The notes: generated from the sequence alone by a model not told the origin. A stretch of 64,000 bases of DNA from Quercus robur (GCF_932294415.1 NC_065536.1:14105974-14169973), one strand, 5' to 3'. Shown: positions 1 through 14,805, counted from the first letter of the stretch. Numbers and translations: made by a program.

Positions 1-2
1 GG

Positions 3-205
3 GAGAAATCTGAGGAAGATGGTGACAATGATGACATGCTTGGTGTATTTGCCTTCTCAGAGGAAGGTAGGAAATTGAAGCAATTTCTACATATTTGATC
101 ATCCCTTAATCTATACATGATTTTTAGCATTACGGCGAAAACCAAAGATGCATATCTTTGATGAAAAAACCACTGATGCATCTGATCCTGCTGTTGGTGG
201 ACATA
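3..205 (+). CDS. Partial gene at left edge, unidentified product (two exons inferred)
   Basis: An acidic reading frame enters the window in frame 3 and includes the residues EDGDNDDMLGVFAFSEE. It ends at a plausible donor (G|GTAGG, intron from 67). An acceptor (TTTTTAG|CATTACGG) at 127/128 lets the frame continue in phase: the split codon gives Ala, followed by LRRKPKMHIFDEK and then TDASDPAVGG. The implied intron of 61 bp is short for a plant. The frame stays open to 460, but from about 210 it becomes AT-rich and ends in an (AT)n run, so the true 3' boundary is unknown. I do not recognise the family. The matching phase across the intron is the main support. The start and most of the gene lie outside the window. 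Confidence 0.35.
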
Positions 206-209
206 TAAT

Positions 210-384
210 ATATCTTGATCATTTGGTACTTTCAAATGGAACCCTATTATTCAGATTATTCAGTATATATACTAAATATAGTAAGGATGCCGTTGAACTC
301 TCGTTCAAATGGTACCTCCCAACTATAGGAATATGGTGGAGCATGAGTCGTGGATTCAAAACTCATTGGATACATGTGGAATCT

Positions 385-415
<31 letters not shown>

Positions 416-3400
416 TGCTAATTATATTTATATTTACCTTTCTAGACAAACTAGGTTTGTAGTAGGATTAGGAGATATATAATATACTACAATCAGACAC
501 AAAGGGCTGTTGCAGAGATGTATAATTGAACGACGGCTTACTAAATATATTAGTGGATTGTAACAATAATAGGATCAAGCAAAATTGTCAAGAAATGTCG
601 TGTTTTTATTATAAGGTTTACAGAGCATTTAAGGCTTTAAATTATGTCAAGTAAGCACCAAAGGATAAGTCCACAAAGTAGAGTTGGGGGTACAATGGCA
701 TGCAGTAATTTTCTTGGGAAATAGTTATAATTAAAATAAAATAAAATAATTGTAATTTGGATGATGTGTTTCTTTGTGTATTTCAGTATACAAGTGATAA
801 ATATATTGCTTCTTTCAAAACTTATTATATCTCTTATTTGTATATTACTTCATTTTTGTTTCTTTCCTTCGTTGAATTATTACCTTTTCTATTACACAAT
901 TTATATTAGGAAGATATATTGCTTCTGTTAACATGTTTGACTTTGTTAATTGCCTTGCAATAGTTGGTCCTAACAACAGGTATTCTAATGTTTAAACCCT
1001 ATCCCACTAATATTGCTTTCATGTGTTGCAGGTTGATGTGTAACTTATTGTGTCTAAATCGTGCTGAACTGATGCCATCTACTCTTGCATTCAGAGTGTT
1101 GTGTAATGATTGGTCTAAGCTCAGCCTAAAGGAGGGTGAGATTCTAATTGAGAAAAATGGGTTATTTTCTTTCAACAACTGAATACCTACTGACTGATTG
1201 ATACAAGTGAAATGATCTTGACGCATCAAAGCATTGCCGTTGCAAATGCCTGGTTTCTTCCCTTCTAATCCCATGTACATGTTGTAGATTGAAATTCATA
1301 ATACAAATTATTTGTGTGGAAAGGTTCTTTCTATGCTGTGTAACATTATTTATTCGTCAAAGAAAAAGAAAAAAAGGAAATAAAGAAGGAAATGAAAGAG
1401 TTTATTACTGTACAAAATGCATTCCTTGTTTGCCCAGGTTTCTCTTAGATGATACTATTACTTTTAACACCTATTCTCGAGTTTAGATGAACTGTTTTTC
1501 ACATTTATTGAGTTTGGTGGACTCTTGAGCTTTTTTGTCAGTAAAATGATTCTCTTACCCATGAAGGTAAGGCAATTTGAAGCAAGACATATTCTTCAAA
1601 CTAAAAAAAGAAAAACAGAAAGAAAGAAACATAAAAGGGATACTTCATTGCATGAGTCTATAGTTTTGTACTTGGCAGGATAGATCTCTCTCAGGGATAG
1701 GCATAATTACAGGAGCTGAAGTAGAATTTGAACTTGGCTAGATACTTCATAGACATAGTCTGTTGTTGTTGTTGGTATTACTATTATTATTTTTTTGTCT
1801 TCTATTGTTAAGAATTCCATAGGTGTAACAACAGGCATACATAGCTTGAACCATGATCGCCACAGTGCTTAATTATTACTGATCCTCGAGACAGCTTTGG
1901 TTGAACCTTCAGACTGCATCTGCACTTTCCTACATTCACTCTTGGAAATTCGGATAGGAAATAGAAATTTGTAATTGCCATTTAGCCAACACTCTGGGGT
2001 TCTAGAATCACTTACTTTTCTCTCTAAGGCGTACGTAGCTTAGTTATTGTTAATTCTCAAGATGCCTTTAGTTTAATGTTCAGACTGATCCACTGTCTAC
2101 ACTTCCTACATTCACTCCTGGAAATTTAAATAGAAAATAGGAATTGTAACTTTTCCATTTAGCCAACACTCTTGGGTTCTAGATTCACTTATTTTTCTTA
2201 GGGGATGCTCTTTAGAGAAAAAGCACTAGAGGGTAAAAGATATGGGATGGTCAATGTGGTAGTACTTTATACTAAGTTTGTCCTTTTCATTAATTTGGTG
2301 TGGTAGCCTTTTGGTTGAGTTTTACCTGTTTTACTGTTGAGTCTACTATAACATTTGGATGAAGAAAATAGTATAAATGTTATAAGCAACTGTTCTCTGT
2401 GCAATCTGCAGAGTAAAGGCTTTTACATGATCTCTTTTGATTTGAAAGGACAAACAGAATGAGAGGGTAGAGATAATGCCATATGTCCAAATAGATTATT
2501 CATATTTTATAAGAAGGATTCGAATTCGACTTGTATATATATTAAATGGAGCATAGCAATGACATAATATAAGAGGGGGACCATTTAATTTGTCATGTGA
2601 AGGTAACAGAACTTCTCCATAGCCATGTGCAACTTCACTGCTTGCATAATCGACCTACTTTCTGGTGATGCTGAATTTATAAGGTTCAGACAGTACCTCT
2701 GTATTATTGTTGGGCCCATATCATTTAATTCTTACATGCATATCATGTGCCCTTTTTTTTTATTTTTATTTTTTATTTTTTATAATTCAATAGTCATGCA
2801 ACTTATATGTTAGGCTCAGAAACATTCTTTTTTCTTTTTAGTTTTACTTTGATTACGTAGGTTTAGTTTTTAATGGATTGACATGGAGAATGGAGATAGG
2901 ATTGAAATGTATGCCTTGTTAATATTACAAGTTTACAATCAATTTAATCGCACTTTAAGTGGTTTTAGAATCAAATTTGAAAATATGTATGATTCATAAA
3001 AATGTTATGGGAAATGAGAGTTTGTCCCTAGTGTGCCTGCTTTCTTTCTTGCTTAAAATTAAATATGTAAATTAGGAAAATGTTTAATTAACTATAATAA
3101 ATATGATAAAATATAAGCACATTTCTTAATTAAATTCATTCATATTGTCGGTCTTATTTTTACCAAGAACGATTAAATCAAACAATGTGATTTATTAGCC
3201 AATACAAATACATGATTAAATTTAATTGTAAAACCTATAATAAACTTACCATTATAAGAAATATATTGTCATGCTGACAAAAGTATTACTCTAGGAAATA
3301 TATTGTCCTATGTGGTAGAGTGAGTGGGCTCTAGCAACTAGCAAGCTAGCATGCGTGCTTGCTGGTTTGTGAGAGAAAATGTGGGAATTTAAATCTTTTA

Positions 3401-6400
3401 TAAGAGCCGAAAAAACACATCATATCATAAAGGTTGCGAGGTACAATTGTTGTAGATACTGACAAAGAACATTCATGCAAAGTTTCTTGATGATCTCTGT
3501 TCATTCATGGCTTTGGATACCCAATTATCCAACATCTTTGTATTTTCATGGCTTGCCTTGGGCTTCTACATTAATGGCAAGAAATCCACCAAGTATTGAA
3601 CCCCACTTTTAGGTGCTCATCAAACCAAAGAGAAAAGGGAATCACACAACACAATGAGAGTGGTCCCATGACTCACTCAATTTATCAATGAAATCTCTAA
3701 GCTTGAAAAACATGCTGACCCCCTGTAAAAATGGCAAGTAGCTATACCATAAGGAGCTTGTTTAGGCCTTATGGAGAAGAAACTATGTTGTCCTTTGGCC
3801 AGAACGGATGCAGTCGAGTTTTGTCCTCTAGGCCTTGGGTTGTTTTAGTCGAAACAGTTGAAAGGGCTGATACAATGGCTTTCCAACATTTTTGCAAACA
3901 AAGTAAATGCCAAGTTTTCCAATTGTCCTAATGTGGTGGTATAGACATTTGAAGGATATGGGTCACTGGTGTGAGTTTCTTCCTTAAAAAACCATGTAAT
4001 TTAGGATTGGCCACCTACCATGTGATTGGCTACCCACAAAATGGTGGGTGGCGAGGAGCGTAGCAATATATTATGTTGGGGAGCACGTGAAAATGTTAGT
4101 AGATCTTTCTTTTCATATGTGAGTTTTCTACCATACAATCTCAAATTAAGCAATGATTGGTCATTATAATATATCGTGGGAGTAATGAACACCACACAAT
4201 GTGTTGGGACAACACCTATTGATTATCAATACTCACTTCTATTATTTTTATCCAATGTGAGATTTCATCACTTAATCAATTAAATTTCTTATGTGTTAAT
4301 ATTACCAAAGTTATACCTTCAATCGCTTTCAAATTAATCCTTCTCTCTCTTAAAATGATTAAGTTCTTATCCAATTGAGACATAATTATTAGCCTTTGAA
4401 TTACTATGGAAATCTCTCTTCTATCCCTTAAATCAAATATGAAAGTAACGGAGTGCTCAAGCCTATTACACATGGGGGTTAATTCAATCAAAATTAGTTC
4501 CTTTTTTTTTTCTTTTTTTCTTCTTGCAACCGAACTTATTGGAGAAGTGGATAATTTCATTGAGTAGTGGGAGGTACTATAATTTGCACTTTAGGAACTA
4601 AATAGCATGGCCAGCTCAAAATAATTCATCAATTTACTGGACTGGGCTCGAGTAATTTTCACCTTTAATGTGCTTTATTGCTAACTTTTTTTTTTTTTTT
4701 TTTTTGAGAATATTTATCACTTACTATTTGAAACACCTATATATGACGACCAACCTCCCCCCCCCCCCCCCCAAAAAAAAACTTTTATAAATTAAAAAAA
4801 AAAAAAATTCTTGTTCAAACCCAGAAAATAAATAAATGACTACTAAAATTGCTGTTTCGACACCTCCATCTCTTAGGTAGTGCATTTCATCAATGAAACA
4901 ACAATTTTAGTTGCTAAAATTAGATCCCAAGAATTTGGGAAGAAAATTGAACATGCTTTCAAGGTCTCCAAATTCTACATTAATTCACTTCCAAAAGCCA
5001 TTTTCAAGGTATGGTCCATGGAGATGACTTTCTAAGTTCTAACTCACGCGAGAGGGCCCGCCAATAATTTCACCATTTAGACAAATGGCTTTTCGTAAAT
5101 CTTTATAAAACCAACCAAATTTAGCCCTTTTTTCTTAAATCTAGGGGAGAGTATAGCATGGGGCCCAAACATGATTACGCTTAACCAAATAAGTCTTTGG
5201 TTCCCACTAAGTTAAACATTGATGAAAGTTCCATAAGTGGCTGAAGAAAAAAAATTAAAAAGGGGGTCAAGACATTGATTAAAACACCTATTTGTGGCAC
5301 CAAAGGCCATCAATTACACAAGCTATATATGTATGCAAGTACCCTAGCTAGTTGGGTATTAAAAGGCTTTCTACTAAAGAATCTGACTAGGAATTTTCTT
5401 TAAGAAACCTATCATGAAATTATTATATTTTTACTAGATTCCCTAATAATATCATTTCTCAACTGAATGCAAATGCTACTCTCTAGGTGAAAGGTTGTTT
5501 TCTTGATTCAAGGTGACTGTATAGCTTACTTTTAAGTAGCTAGCAATAGAAACTAGTCACCAAAAGGTGGACGTTAGTGCTTTCCAATGCAAGTACAATG
5601 TATACATGCCCCTACAAAGTGCTCTAAAATCATGACACGTGTGAAATCCCCCGCAAAAAATTATTACTGCACCAATTTTTTTTCCTTCATAGGTTGAAAC
5701 ATTTCAACATCACATCAATAATTTAAGTAAAAATGAAAGATGGTATATATAGTTTACTCTTCATGAAAGAGTAAAGCCAAGAATTAAAGTTTTTATTTTT
5801 ATTTTTTATGAATAAAGCCAAGAACTAAGGTTGTGGCCCTAGTGGGGCATATTACACTGTAAGATGTCCCTTTTTTTTTGAGTTGGTTAATATCAATCAT
5901 CCAATGAAATGTAGTGCCCAATGAAACAAAAACAGCAGCACAAACAACAACAACAAAAACAAAGAGCAGCAGCTATTTATAAAGAATCTTGAAAAGATTG
6001 AAAGCATATATAGGCATGGATTTTGAAGAGATAAGGGATAAAAAAGGGGGAGTAGGTAAGAAAGAAAAACAAAAACAAAAACTAGAAACAGGATAATGCT
6101 CTTTGAACTATATCGAGTCCTATCCTCTATCATGATAAGTTCAGTACATGATGAGAGGATAAGTTAGGGTTTGCTAATTACTTTTAGAGTTCTACATCAA
6201 CTAGAAGGATAATAAATATGGCATTTATTAATTTCTATTAGAAGGGTAGTGCCATATTGATAAATAAAAAGAATGAGGTGTTATAGCTAGTGTATGAGAG
6301 AGTTAAAAAACAAGATTTTATTTGGTGTGAAAATATCTTTGGGTGTACATTTAGAGATTTCTATTGGTTTATTTTTGTGAGATTTGTAAGAGTTTGTGAA

Positions 6401-7279
6401 TGTGATTATAATTCTTATTATTAATAATTATTTTTATTTTTTGTTGGTGTTGTCCGGATAAAGACAAAAAGCTTGTTGAATCAAATTAAATTTTGTGTCA
6501 TGTAGTGTAGTGTTTGTATGTGTGATTTTGCATGTTTTTAGTAACATATTATACTAACTAATTTTTTTATTAAACATTATACTAACTAATTAATGTTTGA
6601 AGAAAGAAATATATTTTGAATTTTCACCTTTTATTGCTTATTTGCTGTATATATCTGTTTTACATTTTCCTTTTTGAAGAGACAAAATCTATCAAAAGAT
6701 CTAAGAGATGTAACATAGCTTTAAGTCACTTCCACATAATCCCACACTAAGCTTAGCTTGAAAGTGTGGGTTTTGTTTGCTATCTTGTTGTCTTTGGAGC
6801 AGTAAAATCTTATCATGTCCATATCAAAAAACAAATCATGGTACACATGACATATTATCGAGCTCCAATTTTTTATCCTTTTTTTGGGGCTAAGATTAGC
6901 TTTTTTTCAGTGAGATTCAAACCATGTCATTTGCATTCCATCATTCCATGTGCCTTCATACATGCTAAATTTTTTTAATCAATAAGTTACGCACATGCAA
7001 TAAGTTTTGAATGCAAAATATCATTTGAGAACATCAAAACCATTTGGCAATATTTTAAAAGTATTTGGTTTATTAAAAGGAAAAAAAGATAAAATATTTT
7101 AAGCTAAATATTACCATACTTGATCAAAAAAGCTGGGGGAAAAAAACACATATAACAGGATTTGTGTTCACTATAACAGACTGGAATTTACTAGAAAAGA
7201 GGGACATACTTTGAAAATTACTTGCCCCAAGTAACTTGGAAGGAAAAACATTAAGAAAAACTAGTTGAAGAAACAAAAA

Positions 7280-7314
<35 letters not shown>

Positions 7315-7490
7315 GAGCAATAATTACTGAAAGAAAAAGAAGGGAAGGTGAATGGTACATAGCATCAAGTTTTGGATCTTGTGATTCTTTTAGATTTCAT
7401 AGTTTAAGTTTAACTATGCTCATAAATGAAGAGTACTTGAAAAAGAAAGTAAAGAAAACAGAAACACAAGTAAAAAGAGAGTGACTTTAT
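210..7490. other. Intergenic stretch, no gene seen
   Basis: No frame here has family resemblance or a convincing exon structure. The stretch holds an (AT)n run near 390-414, a diverged tandem duplication at about 1890-2205, a C homopolymer near 4757-4772 next to A and T runs, and a (GT)n(GA)n microsatellite at about 7281-7312. The open frame at 964-1182 could be part of the 3' end of the left-edge gene, but I cannot support that. Confidence 0.5.
1890..2205. repeat. Diverged tandem duplication, period about 171 bp
   Basis: Two adjacent copies share TTCAGACTG, a CTACATTCACTC block, and 'CCATTTAGCCAACACTC' followed by 'GGGTTCTAGA'. The anchor AGACTG is at 1911 and again at 2082. The copies differ by many substitutions and small indels, so the duplication is old. 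Confidence 0.6.
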
Positions 7491-7493
7491 TGC

Positions 7494-7507
7494 TGTATGC
7501 ATATATA
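7494..7507 (+). promoter_or_regulatory. Probable TATA box of the AHP gene
   Basis: GCATATATAG lies about 165 bp upstream of the AHP start codon, in a gene-free stretch. Its position suits a TATA element with a 5' UTR of roughly 130 nt. This is inferred from sequence and distance only. Confidence 0.35.
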
Positions 7508-7667
7508 GTCCACTCTACTCCAGAGGCAGGAATCTTTATCTGAGAGTTTTTTAAGTCCTAAACAATGTAACTCTTATTACATCTGTCTAAGCGTTTTACT
7601 CTTTTCAAAGGAAAAAGGCGTTTTTAAGATCTGGAAGTGATTGGCAAAAACTTGAGAAACCTACAAT

Positions 7668-9552
7668 ATGGATGTTGTGGTTCAGTTGCAGAGGCAGTTG
7701 GCAGACCACACTGCCTCTCTCTTCCATGAGGTCAGTATGCTATGAACTATATGCACATTGTAGGGAAGCAAAGAATAGACATATTTTTCTAGCTTTGTTA
7801 TATTTTTAGCTTCTTCCTTTTATGCTTGTTGGGTTAGGTTATGATGGTAGGTTGTTTTATATGTGAAGGGATTTCTAAATGAGCAGTTTAACCAGCTTCA
7901 GCAGCTGCAAGATGAGAGCAACCCAGATTTTGTGGTTGAAGTTGTGTCTCTTTTCTTTGAAGACTCTGAGAGACTTCTTAATGAGCTAGCTAAAGCTCTG
8001 TGAGTACTAACTACTAAAGTTCCCATCTTTCAACAATTGTTTCCTTCCTCTCATGACTTTCCTTTAAGGAGTATGGTTTTACTTTGTAATTGTCTTAAAG
8101 TTGGGTTCTTGATTTTTCTCTTATTTAGAGAACAGCAGGCTGTTGATTACAAAAAGGTGGATGCCCACGTTCATCAGTTGAAGGGTAGCAGCTCCAGGTA
8201 AATCTAGGTTTCCCTACTTTTCCTTTTAAGCCCCATTTGCTTGGTTGAAACACATTTCCTGAGAATTCAGTAGATTACACTTCCTAAACAAGGGTTTTTT
8301 TTTTTTTTTTTCTTTTTTTCTTTTTGAATCTTCTTAAACAAGGTTAAGTAGTTATTTTTTGTGTATAGGTGGGAGAAAGATTAGACTCATTTCCTTCTAG
8401 GTACATATTGTTTTTCCACTTTCAGAACCAATTTTGTCTAGCATGAGAAGGAGCACATTCATAACTGTGGTTGTTATTGCCTCATTGGTTAATTACACCT
8501 ATTTCTGTCCCCATAGTTTCAGTACTGCTCCATACACATGTTCCTTATGGTGCTTTCTTTGCCACTGAGTTTAAAAGTTTCCGTCAATCCCATGATATAA
8601 ACTAGTGGAATCGCCATATATATTTTTTGAAATATGGACTTAAGCCATCAAGTTAAAATGGCTCATTCAGATCTGAAGTACAATTCAAGAAAATGATAGC
8701 TAAGAGCTTTCCTAGCTTAAATTTACTTGTTGACCTTTTATGAATGATGTACAAAGGATATAGCTAGTTCCAACACCCTTACCCAAACATGAAGGAAAGC
8801 ACATTGACACTATCACCTGGCCACAATCATGAGGATTGTATTCAGTCATATTTTTCAAGGAAAATGCTTAGTTTCTATCAATTTTACTAAAAAATATATA
8901 TATTTACAAATTGACATAATAATAAATATAATTTGAGTCACTTCCATAACATAATAAATAAATGTCTAAATTACTTTTTTTTTTTTATTACTAATGACAC
9001 ATCAATTTGCACTTGCACGATTTATGTGATAAAAATTATAGTATTTCTAGTATCAATAATTTTTAATGAACCAAAAGGAGTATGCTGTAGGAAAAATTGC
9101 TCTTTTACTTTGGTTTTGGTTCTACTAGACTTTCATATTAACTGGGTTCTTTCGTGACAGTATTGGTGCACAGAGAGTTCAAGGAGTCTGCATTCCGTTT
9201 AGAAATTTCTGCGAGGAGCAGAACAATGAAGGGTAATTTTCTTCACTGCCCTATACCACAAATTCATATCTCCAGACATCTTTTGAGCCAATTTAATGTC
9301 ATGAAAATGATTATATGATTAAACTCTTGGCACAGTTGTCTCAAATGTCTGCAACAAGTAAAGCATGAGTATTCTCTTGTGAAAAATAAGCTTGAAACAC
9401 TATTCAAGGTAAGTAGAAGATTTTGTAGAGAAATTATACTGTTCCAAAAGCACTATTCAGATTCTTTATCTCCAAGCCTTATTGTTCTACATGTTTACTT
9501 GTAGCTGGAGCAACAGCTTATTGCTGCCGGTGGCTCATTTCCTACATTGTGA
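7668..9552 (+). CDS. AHP: Histidine-containing phosphotransfer protein (AHP1/AHP5-like), six exons
   Basis: AHPs relay phosphate from cytokinin-receptor histidine kinases to nuclear response regulators. The exons are 7668-7730, 7869-7999, 8129-8197, 9161-9232, 9336-9408 and 9505-9552. All introns are GT-AG with consistent phases, giving 151 aa, the usual family length. The protein starts MDVVVQLQRQLADHTASLF and has the HPt helical-bundle pattern. The phospho-site motif HQLKGSSSSIGA is intact, with the acceptor His at residue 80. It is followed by RVQGVC, CEEQNNEGC and a C-terminal helix ending GGSFPTL. The third intron (963 bp) splits the conserved SSSS run, so no single open frame shows this gene. 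AATAAA at 9729-9734 is a likely poly(A) signal. The family assignment is firm. The choice of AHP1/5 over AHP2/3 rests on overall resemblance. Confidence 0.95.
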
Positions 9553-12500
9553 GGTCAAGTAGAGCAATCTGAGCAAGAAAGAGAAATGGGGTTTGGATCT
9601 GTAGAACAGCTTTTTAATTTCTTTCTTCTTAAGTTTTATTTAGTCTGTCAACTTTGGTGAAGGGTTCTATGAACTTTAGAGCTAGAGCTTGTTTAATATC
9701 CTCTGTAAGAGCAATGACAAAGAATGTGAATAAACCCTTCCTCTTTCATCTCCATGCTATATATAGCAACTCTTCTTCATCTATCATCTTATAATTATTC
9801 TTTGGTGTCTCAAAAACCTAAGGATAGCCTGTGGCACTTCTGGACACACACACAGACCTTCTCAAAAATTCCTCCCCAAGATTATTATATAGTTGATGAC
9901 AATGCACCATTATATATATTTGGAAAAGATGACTTTCAAAAAAGCGACTAATAGCTACTTTTGGTTGATGCTTTCGGATATTTACATATTCTTTGATCTA
10001 GTATAACTATGTTCCACAATAGCTGCCACTCATTCCAGGCATATAAGGCTACACTACGATGGCATATTTTACCACATAGGCGAGGATCATTAATGTTTTA
10101 TGTCATTTGATTAGATGTCTTAATTATGCATGTCCTTTGGGTGGTTCATATCAGAAATAACCTAAGGAGTTAGGTAAAGGTGGTTTTCATTATGTGTAAA
10201 AGCTTATCGGATATTTGTGAGTCATCCTCCAGTTAAGAAGTGGAGAATCCTTCGGCATTGGAAATATATAACCCATATTACATGACAAGGAAAGCAATGT
10301 ACTTTGGTAGAAGTTCTAATGGTTCTGTAAATTATTCTTAAAAAGAGTTCTCTCATTTAATCTAATAGAAAATGTGACATTATTTTAATTGGTCCAGATC
10401 GATCTTGGTAAATCTTCGAAGTTTTCGTTTCTTTCCAAGAAAAGGATGAGATAAATCATTGCATTTGCATAACAAGAGAATCCTTGGGAAGATAAACTGA
10501 GTATTATCTTAATGTCCATCCTTGCATAGCTCAAGATTATTATTATTATTATTATTATTATTATTTTGGTTACTTGTGCAATGGCCATGACCTAATTCAA
10601 TTAATGAGTTTGGAGCTCATCTTCGCAAGAAAAAAATAAAAACTAAAATAACTATTAAATTTATTACAAAATTTTTTTTTTGAATTGACATAACAACCAA
10701 TGTCAACCAATGTGATTATTGTTGCATCAACAATGAAATAAATAAATTTCATAACTAATTTTTTGTTTGTGTATAAAAGTGAACACATTAATTTATAATA
10801 CTTATATGTAGTTAAATTTATAGTATTCCTAGCATCATTTTTTTTTTCATTTTTTTTTTACTTTTTGGGTACTTTGTTAGGATTATTCCCTTGAGGACAC
10901 TGTACTACTATATACACAGCCAAATTAAATTATAGCCACCGACCACCGACCATTTGTTATTTGTAACCACTAAACCTATTAATATATTTTAAGCATGAGC
11001 ACCAATGGTTAGCAATGTGCATGTCTGTGTATCGAAAATGGAGACCAAGACTCAATCACGTTGGTAAGGTGATTTTTTAATTGAAGCAAGTATTATTTAT
11101 AACTTTCAACAACAGATGTATTTTATAAGGTCAACTGTATCAGATTAGGGTGGATGTCTCCTCATCTGCAGGTAAATGTGCAAGCAATAAGGATAAAATA
11201 CAAGCTGTAGTGAGAAGCACCGAACATTAATGTTCCTTGCTGGTCCTCGAGTACCTAATGTTTTATTATTCTCCCTTTGTTTACAAATTTAATTTAGTCA
11301 TTTTTAGATGTCTTCTTTTCTTTCTTTGGAAATTCACAATGATAATTTGATGGTTGCTTTTAGTTTATAGATAACATCAAAAAAAATTGGAAACAAACCA
11401 AATGGCTAACCATTTTAAGCTAGTAATAAGGTAAAAGCCCCAAAGTTCAAACCAGATTATAACAGATTTCATGCACTTGGTTAATGTCCTAACTAGTAAA
11501 CTATGCCACAATCAAAATTTTCCAAATATATCCCAATTAGGACCATAGTTTTCCACACCCCCATCTTATCATTAATCTCAGGGAATAGGTCAATAAGTAC
11601 TCAATAAGTACTGCTAAAGCTTGTGAGGAATCTTAAAAGATGGACACCAGTTTAAGTAAAATTGAAGATAAAGTCATTGCAGGAAGATATAATAAGAAGG
11701 AAAAATCAATAGTAAGATCTAATTTAGAAGACCTAGGAAGATTCTGTGCTCAAAGTTTCCAGCTCGACAGATTTCACCATTAGATGTATCATGTATCACA
11801 TATATTTTAATTCAATCACGTCGGCCTAATCTGAAGTGTATGGCCTGCTTTTCTTTGTTCATAATCTCTTTCTTATATTATATACATGATTATATTTTTA
11901 ATATGAGTAATGAGTTGGTGCATGCATGTAGAAGAACTAGGATGCATGACCTGTCTATTCTTCTGCACAGTTGGTGTACAACTAGCTAGCTAGTAATATA
12001 CTACAATGTCCAATCTGTCATTCAACCCCAGAGTTGAATACTAACTTTCAACAAAAGTCTGACATGTTCACTGTCATGGGGGAGAAATATAAGTGTTACG
12101 TACACAATAATTTTTACAAATTTTCACAACATTTGAAATGATAAACACTTTTACCGGTTTTCATTTGGATATATTATTGACATTACTTTTTTATCTACCA
12201 ATAATAACTTGTCATGAGTTACATACGTATGCAAGGGAGCATGTCACACATATGCACAGAGGCTGAACTAGAATTTAAAATTGAGAGGACCAAAGTTGTT
12301 AAGTTCATAACTTTAGGTTGGCAAACTGTGAGAATGTAATCTAAAATTAGTTTCTTGAGTGTTTTCAAAATGACTTTGAAGATCAAAACATTTGCCTGTT
12401 GCAACTCATGAAGAATTGCAATTGTCAGGAATTTCAACCCATCCTTGACATTTAGTCGATCAACTGAAACTTGTCTCTTATGTTGATTGATTAAGAATCA

Positions 12501-14212
12501 TGCTGAAAGAGTCCTATTTTAACTCAATCAACCATCATCCATCAAGTGTTTTGTAAATTCTAAGCCAAGGTATAAAACAAGACCTAGAGCACGTTATTTG
12601 AGGTTTTTGGATAGTCATGCATTGTACATCTTGGGTTAGAGTTAATCAAGCTCTCTCAAAGCATCAACTGCAGTTCAAGTTGAAGAATTTGAAAGATCCA
12701 GCGATCCAGTTAAAGTTGCTGCATCCAATACACAATTAAGCTGTTGGAAAATAATCTTCAAGAGGGTTCTTGAAGTTGTTAGCAAGTATTTATGTTCGAT
12801 AGAGTAGATATAAAAGAGTCTAGAACTCCAAATAATTTCGAACTGAGCAACTGAAACAAATGTCAAGAAATCAAGCCATTGCAATTCAATTCACCAGATT
12901 AATTAAGCCTCATTCTCAGCTATGTGAGTTTGCATACAAGCCCCTTTTTTTTTGGCATTCTGCAACATATATCTAGCTAGGGACAAATGTTTTGTTTAAT
13001 TGTGGTCTCTCCAATTTTAAAACCTCAATAACAAGTTCATTATAATATTTCCTTTGTCCTTTATAGTGCCTTCAATTTGAACTACATCACTCATTAGCAA
13101 AGTCAGTAGCCTTCACAATTCACATGACTAGAACCATTCATTCCAATCTTTTTCTCATCTCCGGCTTTTGCCAACACATCAATATCTGTATATATCATCT
13201 TTTGTTTTTCATCACTCATCAACTTCAAAATCCTCATCATATGAGCATGATGTTTTGCCACAAATCATTTAGTCTAGATCATCAAAACATATATATCTAC
13301 GATCCAACCAGATACAAAGACCAATCTGATTAATTATACCATTATTGCCTACAATCCATGTATGGGCATGCATGCCCATGACAACAAGTATTTTCGCATT
13401 CAATAGTTGTACTGGGCCATTATATATATATCAAAACTTTTCAGCCCATTGAGATATATATACCTATACTCCCCAGCCCATTAGATGGTCCAAATACATC
13501 TTTGACGTCCATAGACTACAATATATGTATGGGTGATTAGCTTCATATTCTTTCTTCCGATTCTCAAATATTGCAAATTATGGCAACCTTGTCAGAGCCC
13601 GGCCCCAACCGACAATTTTTTTAAAAAAACACTATATATAATGTTGGAAATTAAGATAAATACTAGATTCCTAGCTGGATTTTACCGTGATGTCGGCCTT
13701 TTGATAAATTGTGGCCTTTAGCAGCTATTTACTTCGGCCTTCAGCAAAACTTTTATCCAGCCTCTGCAACATCTCCCAATCAAATGTAATACTCCTTTCA
13801 TATAATTTCAAAAATTTGGATGTAAATTATGTAATATACCACTAGAGAGATTGTTGGAGCTGATTTTTGTGGGTTTATTTTCCAAAATTTTGAGGAAAGT
13901 GACTTTAAAGAGCCTTCTGAAAATGCTCTAAGGTTTGTCACTAACATTAATAGTTAATCATGGACTAAAACTAAGGCCCAACCCTCTACCTCATATTAAA
14001 TATAAACATAAACATGCCTTCAGCTCCATTAATTGAATTTTAGTCCAACTTTGTTTCCAAACAAACTAAAAACCCAAATTAGTAGAATCCTTGCTTAAAA
14101 AGAAAAAAAGAAAGAAAAAACCTAAGTGTAGAAGTCCAATTAAATAGAGAAATCCAACAATTTCTTCTTTAGATCACTTATTTTCGATGATCACACTATC
14201 ATTTATCTATAA
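9553..14212. other. AHP 3' UTR then intergenic, no gene seen
   Basis: The AHP 3' UTR probably ends just after 9734. Beyond it are an (ATT)n run at about 10538-10565 and several T runs. About 12260-12900 has the texture of an old LTR fragment, but I found neither ends nor a target duplication. No frame shows recognisable protein similarity. Confidence 0.5.
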
Positions 14213-14369
14213 TCTATATATACTATAAAATCGGAACCTTTGACTTTTGTTTGACTTCTTTAGAGCTTGCCACGTAAGCTTTGCACTCTCCACAATTTTA
14301 CACATCATCAATAATTAAAAAATAAAATAAAAAACACTCTCCTTCTCCCTAAAAACAAAACCCCATCAT

Positions 14370-14408
<39 letters not shown>

Positions 14409-14805
14409 CTCTCTCAAATGCAAACTTAGCCCAAGTCCCCCAAAAACAAAACACCCGATCAAAAACTCTCTTTCAAACACACTCCCATCTCCTCTTCTTC
14501 TTCAACTATCTCATTCAATGCAACTCCCTCTCCTTTTCTTAGCCTCTCCATCCGATCAACATCGAAACTCCCCCTTTGTTTTGTGTGCTCCTTCGTCTTT
14601 TATTTCTTTGTTTCTTCTCTACCTCAGGTTTGTTTCTCTCTCTATGATCGCTTCTCTCTATCTTCTTCTTCTCTACTCTATCTCGCGAAAACCAGACCCC
14701 TCTATTTCTTTTGTGTGTACTATGTTTCTTTTGTTTTTAACTTTGTTTGGTGTGTTTTTTTGTTAAGTATGCTATGTGTGTACAGCTATTTGACATGTCC
14801 AATTG

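Noticed and set aside
12260..12900. Possible degenerate LTR fragment
   Set aside because: Only the general texture suggests it; no TG...CA ends, primer site or duplication could be found.
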